Position numbers and translations under genes: made by a program. From NCBI GenBank assembly GCA_964586175.1, contig CAZPGL010000018.1, forward strand, positions 1 through 41,857: a stretch of 41,857 nucleotides of DNA. Reading direction: 5' to 3'. The notes below the pieces were generated by a model, which had not been told where the DNA came from, searched no databases, and saw only the letters and a list, made by a program, of their open reading frames with translations. Of this stretch, positions 33,609 through 40,822 are shown in pieces (position 1 is the first letter of the stretch; every line of letters begins with the position of its first letter). The stretch comes from CAZPGL01 sp964586175 (GTDB taxonomy: Bacteria > Actinomycetota > Acidimicrobiia > Acidimicrobiales > MedAcidi-G1).

Positions 33609-34496
33609 GTGAGCCCGACGATCACGCCGACCTCACCGGTCCTCGGCGCCGAGGTACGGGGGGTGAACCTCGCCGACGGCGTCGACAATGCCACGTTCGA
33701 CATCTTGCACCGGGCGTTCCTCGATCATGGGGTGCTGGCCTTCAAGGGCCAGACGGCCATGGACGCCACCGTCCAGGTCGACTTCGCCCGCCGCCTCGGG
33801 CCACTCCACGAACACCCGGCGGCCCCGGCTGAACATGACAATCCGGCGGTGTTCGTCGTCCGTACCCACCGCGACTCGCCGATCTCCAACGGCAACGGCT
33901 GGCACTCCGACGTGTCCTGTGACGACGAACCACCGTCGGCCACCATGCTCCAGATACAACTCCTGCCCGAATGCGGTGGCGGCGACACCCTGTTCGCCGA
34001 CATGGAGGCCGCCTATGCGGCCCTGGACCTCGACCAACGGGCCTACCTCCGCACCCTGTCGGCCGTGCACGCCTCCGAACACGTGTACCGCGGCCGTTAC
34101 GCCGACCGGGGAGCCGTCGACGACGACATGACCTACCCGATGGCCGTCCACCCCGTCGTACGCACCCATCCAGAGACCGGGCGACGCAGCCTGTTCGTCA
34201 ACCCGTCGTTCACCGTCGACATCGAAGGACTCGACGAAACCGGCGGGGCGCGCCTGCTGGCCGACCTGTTCCACCACTGCACCCGCCCCGAGTTCCAGAT
34301 CCGGCACCGCTGGGACCTCGACGACGTGCTGCTGTGGGACAACCGTCGGGTCCAGCACTTCGCCATCTGGGACTACTGGCCACACGAGCGCCGCGGCCAC
34401 CGGGTCACCGTCCGCGGCGACCGACCGTTCTTCGACTCCGACGGGGACGATCCACCGCCGTCGCCCCTGCGGCTCTCGGTGGGCCGCCTCGCCTGA
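33609..34496 (+). CDS. TauD/TfdA-family 2-oxoglutarate dioxygenase
   Basis: 295 residues. The facial triad is His99 and Asp101 (GWHSDVSC) with His250 (NRRVQHFA); Arg265 in RRGHRVTVRGD is placed to bind 2-oxoglutarate. The N-terminus (VLGAEVRGVNLADGVD) and LLWDNRRVQHFAIWDYWP are typical of TauD/TfdA proteins, which split C-S or C-O bonds of taurine, 2,4-D, alkyl sulfates and similar compounds by hydroxylation. Which one is used here is unknown. The GTG at 33609 gives the standard N-terminus. The nitrilase gene begins 19 bases after the stop, so the two form an operon. Confidence 0.92.
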   Translation: MSPTITPTSPVLGAEVRGVNLADGVDNATFDILHRAFLDHGVLAFKGQTAMDATVQVDFARRLGPLHEHPAAPAEHDNPAVFVVRTHRDSPISNGNGWHSDVSCDDEPPSATMLQIQLLPECGGGDTLFADMEAAYAALDLDQRAYLRTLSAVHASEHVYRGRYADRGAVDDDMTYPMAVHPVVRTHPETGRRSLFVNPSFTVDIEGLDETGGARLLADLFHHCTRPEFQIRHRWDLDDVLLWDNRRVQHFAIWDYWPHERRGHRVTVRGDRPFFDSDGDDPPPSPLRLSVGRLA

Positions 34497-34515
34497 CCCA
34501 ACTGGAGGAATCCCC

Positions 34516-35427
34516 ATGCGTATCGCCGCCGTCCAGGCTGCACCCGTCTATCTGAACCGGTCGGCCACTGTCGACAAGGTGGTCGACCGCATCGCCGAAG
34601 CAGCGGCCGGCGGCGCCGACGTGGTGGCGTTCCCGGAGACGTTCGTGTCCGGCTATCCCGTCTGGGTCGACAACACCCACAGTGCAGCGTGGGAGAACCC
34701 GGCCCAACAGGCGGCCTTCGCCTGGTACCTCGACCAGGCCGTCGACGTCGACGGTCCCGAGTTCGGCCGGGTCGTCGACGCGGCGCGAGAAGCCGACGTG
34801 TTCGTCTACGTGGGCATCGTGGAGCGGGCGGCGTCCGGCGGTTCCGTCTACTGCTCGCTCGTGGCCGTCGATCCCGCCGCCGGCGTGGTCAGCGTGCACC
34901 GGAAGCTCAAGCCCACCTACGGCGAAAGGCTCGTGTGGGCCGACGGCGATGGCGCCGGCCTGGTCGCCCACGACCACCGAGGGGTGCGGCTCACCGGCCT
35001 CAACTGTTGGGAGAACTGGATGCCTCTGGCCCGTACCGCCATGTACGCCACCGGGTCGCAGGTGCACGTGGCCGCCTGGCCCGGATCCGTCGGGTTGACC
35101 GAGGACATCACCCGGTTCGTCGCCAAGGAAGGCCGCTTGTTCGTCGTCAGCGTCGGCGCCCTGTACACCGCCGACATGGTGCCCGACGACTTTCCGCTCG
35201 TCGACGGCATCCGGGCCGCCGGGCCCCGCTTCCACAACGGTGGCACGTGCATCGCCGGCCCCGACGGCCGGTGGATCGTCGAACCGGTCCGCAACGACGA
35301 GACCATCATCTACGCCGATCTGGATCTCGGCGAGGTGGCCCGCCAGCGTCAGAACTTCGATCCGACCGGGCACTACGCCCGGCCCGACGTGCTGGGCCTC
35401 ACGGTTGACCGGACGCGCCGGAGTTGA
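34516..35427 (+). CDS. Nitrilase (carbon-nitrogen hydrolase)
   Basis: 303 residues with the Glu41-Lys130-Cys164 triad: FPETFVSGYPVW, HRKLKPT and LNCWENWMPLAR. The combination of CWENWMPLAR and HRKLKPTYGERLVW is that of true nitrilases, which turn nitriles into carboxylic acid and ammonia, rather than amidases of the same fold. A second Glu in YGERLVW is also conserved. The ATG at 34516 has GGAGGA about 8 bases upstream. It pairs with the TauD-family gene; the oxygenase could expose or form a nitrile or process the product (inference). An inverted repeat follows the stop directly. Confidence 0.93.
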   Translation: MRIAAVQAAPVYLNRSATVDKVVDRIAEAAAGGADVVAFPETFVSGYPVWVDNTHSAAWENPAQQAAFAWYLDQAVDVDGPEFGRVVDAAREADVFVYVGIVERAASGGSVYCSLVAVDPAAGVVSVHRKLKPTYGERLVWADGDGAGLVAHDHRGVRLTGLNCWENWMPLARTAMYATGSQVHVAAWPGSVGLTEDITRFVAKEGRLFVVSVGALYTADMVPDDFPLVDGIRAAGPRFHNGGTCIAGPDGRWIVEPVRNDETIIYADLDLGEVARQRQNFDPTGHYARPDVLGLTVDRTRRS

Positions 35428-35446
35428 GTCGCCCAGGGAGGCGACT
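35427..35446 (+). terminator. Inverted repeat after the nitrilase stop, possible terminator
   Basis: AGTCGCC (35427-35433) and GGCGACT (35440-35446) are exact reverse complements around CAGGGA, starting at the last base of the stop codon. There is no T-tract, so it may be a weak or factor-assisted terminator. The remaining 35447-35607 holds no gene I can support. Confidence 0.4.
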
Positions 35447-35607
35447 GCAGGCTGACGTCGAGTAGGGCGGCGGTTTCGGTGCTGGTGGCGGAGGCGACGG
35501 TGGTGGGCATGCCGTCATCGTCGTTGATCCGGTTCGACCTGTCCCGCTGGTCCCCATCCGGTGGGCCGATGGTGCCGGTCCGGTCGGACAGATCGTAGGG
35601 TCGGCCC

Positions 35608-36432
35608 ATGAGCACCGTGCTGATCACCGGTTCCAACAGCGGCTTCGGAATGCTGGCCGCCCTCACCCTGGCCCGTGACGGACATCGGGTGGTAGCCACC
35701 ATGCGCAACCCGGCCAAGGGCGGCGAACTCCTCGATCGAGCCGACGCAGAAGGGTTGACGATCGAGGTGCGTCAACTCGACGTCACCGACCCGGCGGCGG
35801 TTGAGGCCGCGTTGGCCGACCCGCTGGACATCGACGTGTTGGTCAACAACGCCGGCTTCGAGGTGCAGGGCGGTCTCGACCAGGTCGACGACGACCTCAT
35901 GTGGCGGCAACTCGACACCAACGTGCTGGGTCCGCTGCGCACCATGCGGGCCGTGGTGCCGGCGTGGCGCGAGCGGGGGAGCGGCGTGATCGTCAACGTC
36001 AGTAGCATCGCCGGCCGGGTCGGGTCACCGTACGCCGGTGCCTATTCGGCATCCAAGTACGCCCTCGAGGCGATGAGCGAGTCGCTGCACTTCGAGGTCG
36101 GCCAGCAGGGCATCCGGCTGCACCTGATCGAGCCGGGACGGTTCGCCACCGCGTTCTCGGGCAACATCGTGCGGGTGGCGTCGTGGGAGGGATCGGCGCA
36201 GCAGCAACGGGCCCAGGCGTTCCGCGAGGCCACGGGAGCGCTTGGTGGCGACGGCCCGCCGGCCGACCCTCAGGACGTGGCCGACGCCATCGCCCGGGCC
36301 GCCACCGACCCGGAGACCCCGTTCCGGACGCTGGTGGGTGCCGACGCGGTGATGATCGACGGCCTCAAGACCTCCCTGTCCTTCGAGGACTTCGAGGCGA
36401 CGGTCCGCACGTCCTTCGACTGGCACGACTGA
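35608..36432 (+). CDS. Short-chain dehydrogenase/reductase (classical SDR)
   Basis: 274 residues. Cofactor motif TGSNSGFG (7-14), NNAG (80-83) and the catalytic set Ser133, Tyr146 and Lys150 in GAYSASKYALE are all present. An Arg at the end of the second strand (ATMRNPAK) suggests NADP(H) preference. The C-terminal substrate loop after IEPGRFATAF is long. Substrate unknown. Probably transcribed on its own, since 180 bases lie upstream. Confidence 0.93.
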   Translation: MSTVLITGSNSGFGMLAALTLARDGHRVVATMRNPAKGGELLDRADAEGLTIEVRQLDVTDPAAVEAALADPLDIDVLVNNAGFEVQGGLDQVDDDLMWRQLDTNVLGPLRTMRAVVPAWRERGSGVIVNVSSIAGRVGSPYAGAYSASKYALEAMSESLHFEVGQQGIRLHLIEPGRFATAFSGNIVRVASWEGSAQQQRAQAFREATGALGGDGPPADPQDVADAIARAATDPETPFRTLVGADAVMIDGLKTSLSFEDFEATVRTSFDWHD

Positions 36433-36529
36433 GCCTGCCCTCCCGGTTGACAGGCGGGTCGACCTGGTGGTCCACTGATCGTCCGCTCGGCTCGACGGGA
36501 GCCGGTGACGACCCGAAGGGAACCGCGGG

Positions 36530-36823
36530 ATGCTTTTCCACATCACCCACCACCACGACGAGACCACGTGCCCAGCCCACGACGAAGCGGTGGTGGCCGA
36601 AAGTTTCGGTGCGGTGCTCGACTCGCTCACCGAGAACGTCAACGAGGTCATCGGCGCCTGGGTCGACCCGCCGGGGCACGACTTCTTCATGGTCGTCGAC
36701 GCTGACGATGCCGCCCAGATCTTCGCCGGCCTGTACCCGATCGTGGACCGGGGCACGGCCAGGATCCAGCCGGTCGGCGACTACGCGGCCATGATGAAGG
36801 TCCGGGAGGCCTTGAACGGCTGA
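36530..36823 (+). CDS. Small DUF3303-like protein (dimeric alpha/beta barrel type)
   Basis: 97 residues. The layout of a first strand MLFHITHHHDE, a helix, the strand GAWVDPPGHDFFMVVDADD and the helix AAQIFAGLYPIV with a final strand ARIQPV matches DUF3303-type ferredoxin-like proteins. The His-rich start (HITHHHDETTC) with a Cys could bind metal, but this is speculative. It follows the SDR by 97 bases and converges with the MoaD-like gene. Confidence 0.78.
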   Translation: MLFHITHHHDETTCPAHDEAVVAESFGAVLDSLTENVNEVIGAWVDPPGHDFFMVVDADDAAQIFAGLYPIVDRGTARIQPVGDYAAMMKVREALNG

Positions 36824-36853
36824 GCGCACCGGCCCGGTCGCCAGCGCCGTCGC

Positions 36854-37099
36854 TCAGCCCCCGGCCAGGGGGGCCACGAAATAGATGTCGGTGTCCTCGG
36901 CGACGGCCAGGAATTCCGGTTCGGCGTGGATCACCCCGTCGACGCCGGCCGACGCCCCGTGGTTGAGGAGCTCACCGAGGCCGGGGAACCGCCGTTCCAG
37001 TTCGGCGATCACCGCACCGACCGTGGCCCCTGCCACCTCGACGACCGCCTCACCGTCGGTGAACCGGCGGTGGTCGGACATGAGGTGGACGCGGGGCAT
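36854..37099 (-). CDS. MoaD/ThiS-family small sulfur-carrier-like protein
   Basis: 81 residues with a beta-grasp pattern and the C-terminal Gly-Gly (VAPLAGG) that is adenylated and thiocarboxylated in MoaD. MoaD supplies sulfur to build molybdopterin. It is the last gene of the molybdenum hydroxylase operon, 11 bases after the large-subunit stop, which supports a role in cofactor supply for that enzyme. ThiS-like or other sulfur transfer roles cannot be excluded. Confidence 0.88.
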   Translation of the reverse strand: MPRVHLMSDHRRFTDGEAVVEVAGATVGAVIAELERRFPGLGELLNHGASAGVDGVIHAEPEFLAVAEDTDIYFVAPLAGG

Positions 37100-37110
37100 C
37101 TCGCCGACGC

Positions 37111-39333
37111 TCAGCGTTCGTTCAGCGCAGCCAGGATCTTGGGAGGCGACATCGGCAGTGACGACAGCTGCACCCCCGTGGCGCGGTTGATGGCGTTGGC
37201 GACGGTGGCCATCGGCGGCACGATCCCCGTCTCGCCGACGCCCCGCACCCCGTACGGGTGCGCCGGGTTGGGCACCTCGACGATGATGGTCTCGATCATC
37301 GGCAGATCGGACGCCACCGGGATCCGGTAGTCGAGGAAGCTGGCGTTCTGCATGGCGCCGTCATCGTCGTAGACGTACTCCTCATTGAGCGCCCAGCCGA
37401 TGCCCTGGACGGTGCCGCCCTGCATCTGACCCTCGACGTAACTGGGATGGATGGCCGTCCCGGCATCCTGGGCCGTCGTGTAGCGCAGGACCGTCACGTG
37501 GCCGGTCTCCTCGTCGACCGTCAGGTCGCAGCAGTGGACGGCGAAGGAGGGTCCGGCGCCGCCGGCGTTGAGCGAGGCGGTGACGGTGAGGGGGCCGCCG
37601 GTGCTCTTGGCCTTGGCCGTGATATCGGCCAGGGACAGCGGGTCGTGGCCGTCGGCCACCGCGGCCCCATCCACCCACTCGACGGCGTCGGCGTCGACTC
37701 CGAGGATCTTGGCCGCCCGGCCTTTGAGCTGGTCGATGAGCTCGCGGCAGGCGTTGACCACGGCCATGCCGGTGGCGAACGTGGCTCGGCTGCCCTCGGT
37801 CACGTCGGTGAAGCCCACCGACTCGGTGTCGGCCACCACCGGGGTGATCTGGTACACGTCGAGGCCGAGTTCCTCGGCGGCCATGAGGGCCATCGAGGCC
37901 CGGCTGCCGCCGATGTCGGGGCTGCCGGTGATCACCGTCGCCGTGCCGTCCTCGTTCAGGTTGACGGTGGCGCTGGACTGCTCGCCGATGTTGAACCAGA
38001 AACCGGTGCCGACGCCCCGGGACGCTCCTTCCGGTACCGGCGAGTTGTAGTGGTCCGAGTCGCGGATGGCCTCGAGACACTCGACGAAACCGATGCGGGG
38101 ATGGGGCATGCCCATGGCGGTGGGGTCGCCTTCGACGACGGCGTTCTTGAGCCGCAGGTCGATGGGGTCCATGTCGAGTTCCCGGGCGATGTCGTCGATG
38201 ACCGATTCGACGGCGAAGGCGACGTGGGGCGCAGCCGGCGCCCGGTACGCGGCCGTCTTCGGCGTGTTGGTCAATGCCCCGACGGCCTCGAGCTTCAGGT
38301 TGGGGAACTTGTAGGACGCCACCGACATCACGCCCACGATCCCCGTCATGTCGTTGGTGCTTCCGACGGCGTATCCCAGCCAGGCGTCGGCGGCGATGAG
38401 TTCACCGTCGTTGGTGGCGCCGATCTTGATGCGGACCTTGGAGGCCGGCGCCGGACCGGTGGCCCGCAGCACCTCGTCGCGGGTCATGACGATCTTGACC
38501 GGTCGCCCGCTCTTTTCGGACAGTCGGGCGGCCACCGGTTCAAGGTAGATGGTGGTCTTGCCTCCGAAGCCCCCGCCGATCTCGGCCGGCGTGACCTTCA
38601 CCCGTGAGGTGTCCCAACCGAGGACGGCCGCCGTCTCCGAACGGACCCGGAAGTGACCCTGCGACGAGGCCCAGATGTCGGCCTTCCCGTCGGGGCCGAC
38701 GTCGACGACGCAGGCGTGGGGTTCGATGTAGCCCTGATGCACGTACGCGGTGTCGAACTCGCGCTCGATGATCACGTCGGCGGTCTCGAACGCCGCGTCG
38801 ACGTCGCCCCGTTCGTTCTTGTTGACGGTGGCCAGGTTGGACGGGCCGTCGCTGGGAACGAACATGGTCACGTTGTGGTCGTTCACCAGGGGAGCATCGT
38901 CGGCCATCGAGGCGTCGAGGCCGAGGACCACCGGGAGCAACTCGTAGTCGACGTCGATGGCCGCCGCTGCGGCCTGGGCCTCGGCCCGGGTGGTGGCGGC
39001 GACGGCGGCGACGGCATGGCCGTTGTAGAGCGCGGTGTCGCGGGCCATGACGTTGACCGACACGTTGAAGTTGGGGTTGGTCGGGTCGAGGGCCGGGAAG
39101 TCTGCTCCGGTGACCACGGCCTTGACCCCCGGCATGGCCTCAGCGGCCGAGGAGTCGATGGAGACGATCCGGGCGTGACCGTGGGGCGAACGCACGTAGG
39201 CCGTGTACAACTGACCGGGCAGGTCGTGGTCGGCGGCGAACCGGGCCTTGCCGATGACCTTGTCGTAGCCGTCGTGGCGGATCGGCCGCGTGCCGACCCA
39301 CTTGTAGTCGGGGCGGCTCTCGGTGGCGGTCAC
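37111..39333 (-). CDS. Molybdenum hydroxylase large subunit (xanthine dehydrogenase/aldehyde oxidase family)
   Basis: 740 residues. Mo-cofactor motifs are EIGGGFGGK and the C-terminal catalytic Glu in RGVGETG. The active-site loop reads AAYRAPAAP, not the Cys-containing AYRCSFR of aerobic CO dehydrogenase, so this is not a form I CoxL. Relatives hydroxylate N-heterocycles (nicotinate, purines) or oxidise aldehydes. The GTG start at 39333 overlaps the iron-sulfur gene stop as GTGA; an upstream in-frame extension is only the shadow of that gene. Cytoplasmic. Substrate unknown. Confidence 0.94.
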   Translation of the reverse strand: MTATESRPDYKWVGTRPIRHDGYDKVIGKARFAADHDLPGQLYTAYVRSPHGHARIVSIDSSAAEAMPGVKAVVTGADFPALDPTNPNFNVSVNVMARDTALYNGHAVAAVAATTRAEAQAAAAAIDVDYELLPVVLGLDASMADDAPLVNDHNVTMFVPSDGPSNLATVNKNERGDVDAAFETADVIIEREFDTAYVHQGYIEPHACVVDVGPDGKADIWASSQGHFRVRSETAAVLGWDTSRVKVTPAEIGGGFGGKTTIYLEPVAARLSEKSGRPVKIVMTRDEVLRATGPAPASKVRIKIGATNDGELIAADAWLGYAVGSTNDMTGIVGVMSVASYKFPNLKLEAVGALTNTPKTAAYRAPAAPHVAFAVESVIDDIARELDMDPIDLRLKNAVVEGDPTAMGMPHPRIGFVECLEAIRDSDHYNSPVPEGASRGVGTGFWFNIGEQSSATVNLNEDGTATVITGSPDIGGSRASMALMAAEELGLDVYQITPVVADTESVGFTDVTEGSRATFATGMAVVNACRELIDQLKGRAAKILGVDADAVEWVDGAAVADGHDPLSLADITAKAKSTGGPLTVTASLNAGGAGPSFAVHCCDLTVDEETGHVTVLRYTTAQDAGTAIHPSYVEGQMQGGTVQGIGWALNEEYVYDDDGAMQNASFLDYRIPVASDLPMIETIIVEVPNPAHPYGVRGVGETGIVPPMATVANAINRATGVQLSSLPMSPPKILAALNER

Positions 39334-39812
39334 TGGTTTACCCCCTTGAGCTGGACGGCGGCTTCCTGGACGGAACGGACGATCTTGTCGTAGCCCGTGC
39401 AGCGGCAGAGGTTGCCGGCCAGGGCGTAGCGGATCTGGGTTTCGGTCGGGTCGGGGTTCTCGTCGAGCAGCGCTTTGGCGGCGACCAGGAACCCGGGGGT
39501 ACAGACACCGCATTGGAGGGCCGCACCTTCGAGGAAGGCCTGCTGGAGCGGGTGGAGGTGGTCGCCGGAGGCCAGGCCTTCGATGGTCGTGATGTCGTGC
39601 CCTTCGGCTTCGGGAGCGAACATCAGACATGAGCAGTTGACACGTCCGTCGACGAGGATCGAGCAGGCGCCGCAGTCGCCGGTGCCACAGCCCTCCTTGG
39701 CGCCGGTGAGGCCGAGTTCGTCACGTAGGGCGTCGAGGAGCGAGGTGCCGTCGCTGGCGAGGAAGTCGACCTCGTCGCCGTTGACGGTGCAGGTGACGTG
39801 GGTGCGGGACAT
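39330..39812 (-). CDS. Molybdenum hydroxylase [2Fe-2S] small subunit
   Basis: 160 residues carrying two [2Fe-2S] clusters. The N-terminal plant-type ferredoxin ligands are Cys42, Cys47, Cys50 and a Cys at 60 or 62 (CGTGDCGAC...CSC). The C-terminal four-helix cluster has Cys101, Cys104, Cys136 and Cys138 (CGVCTPG and NLCRCTGY). It passes electrons from the Mo site to the FAD subunit. Its start lies 2 bases after the FAD subunit stop. Confidence 0.95.
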   Translation of the reverse strand: MSRTHVTCTVNGDEVDFLASDGTSLLDALRDELGLTGAKEGCGTGDCGACSILVDGRVNCSCLMFAPEAEGHDITTIEGLASGDHLHPLQQAFLEGAALQCGVCTPGFLVAAKALLDENPDPTETQIRYALAGNLCRCTGYDKIVRSVQEAAVQLKGVNQ

Positions 39813-39814
39813 GG

Positions 39815-40687
39815 TCAGGCTCCGTTCTGGGCGCGGTCGGCGGCGATCACCGCGGCCCGTTTGGCGAGGACGCCGGCGACCTGGCGCCGGTAGGCGATGG
39901 TGCCCCGCTTGTCGTCGATGGGGTTGCAGGCCGCTGAGGCGGCGTCGGCCACCGCGGCGAGGGTGTCGTCGCCCAGCAGGCCACCGTCGAGCGTGGCGCC
40001 GTTCAGGGCCGCTTCGGCGTCGGGGACCGACACCGCGGTGGGGGCCACCGCTCCCAGCACGACCCGGGCGTCGGTCACCGCGCCGTCGGCGACGGTGAGC
40101 CGTACCGCGGCACCGACGATGGCGATGTCCATCTCCGTCCTGGGGATCATGCGCAGGTAGGCGTCGCCGGTGCCGGCCGGAGGGTCGTCGAGGGTGAATT
40201 CGACGATGAACTCGCCGTCGGCCAGCGAGGTGCTGCCCGGGCCGGTGACGACGTCGGCGACTGACACGATGCGGGTGCCGTCGCCCGAGGCGATGACGGC
40301 GTTGGCGTCGCTGGCGATGAGGGCCGGCACCGAGTCGGCGGCGGGGGAGGCGTTGCAGAGGTTGCCGCCCAGGCTGGACCGGTTCTGGATCTGGTCGGAC
40401 CCGATCAGGCCGGCGCCTTCGGACACACCGGGAAAGTCGGAGGTGAAGTCGCTGTTCCGGGTGAGGTCGGAGGTCGGGGCGGCGGCACCGATCGTCCACT
40501 GCCCGTCGGCGTGGGTGACGGCCATCAACCGGTCGACTCGCTTGAGGTCGACGAGCAGGGGAGGGGCCGGTCGGCCGGCCCGCATCTGCGGGACCAGGTC
40601 GGTGGCGCCGGCGAACACCTGGGCGCCGGGGTTGTCGGACAACAGCGACTGCACTTCGTCCACCGTCGTCGGGGCGGCGTATTTCAT
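39815..40687 (-). CDS. Molybdenum hydroxylase FAD-binding medium subunit
   Basis: 290 residues. FAD motifs AGATDLVPQ (26-34) and SSLGGNLCNASPAAD (about 104-118) are those of CoxM/XdhB-type subunits. A C-terminal CO_deh_flav_C domain follows (about 190-285). It is the first gene of the operon with order FAD, Fe-S, Mo and MoaD-like protein. Upstream lie 135 bases (40688-40822) shared with the end of the metallopeptidase-like gene, where the promoter should be; I see no clear -10/-35. Confidence 0.94.
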   Translation of the reverse strand: MKYAAPTTVDEVQSLLSDNPGAQVFAGATDLVPQMRAGRPAPPLLVDLKRVDRLMAVTHADGQWTIGAAAPTSDLTRNSDFTSDFPGVSEGAGLIGSDQIQNRSSLGGNLCNASPAADSVPALIASDANAVIASGDGTRIVSVADVVTGPGSTSLADGEFIVEFTLDDPPAGTGDAYLRMIPRTEMDIAIVGAAVRLTVADGAVTDARVVLGAVAPTAVSVPDAEAALNGATLDGGLLGDDTLAAVADAASAACNPIDDKRGTIAYRRQVAGVLAKRAAVIAADRAQNGA

Positions 40688-40793
40688 ATGGCGTCCAGTC
40701 CTCTCCGCATCGGCTCGCCAGGTGAGCCGTCGTACAGGTAATGCTTTCTAGCCCGACCCGGGTGCCACCTCAACAACCGGCCGGGGGATTCAT

Positions 40794-40807
40794 CGGCCCT
40801 TCGGCCG
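40794..40807 (-). terminator. Short GC hairpin downstream of the metallopeptidase-like gene
   Basis: CGGCC and GGCCG flank CTTC on the + strand, 15 bases past the stop at 40823 in the - direction. There is no T-tract, so the terminator role is tentative. Confidence 0.3.
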
Positions 40808-40822
40808 GCCCGCCGAGGTCGG

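Noticed and set aside
37111..39333. Aerobic CO dehydrogenase (coxL) identity for the Mo subunit
   Set aside because: The active-site loop is AAYRAPAAP, without the Cys of form I CoxL, so only a general Mo hydroxylase is called.
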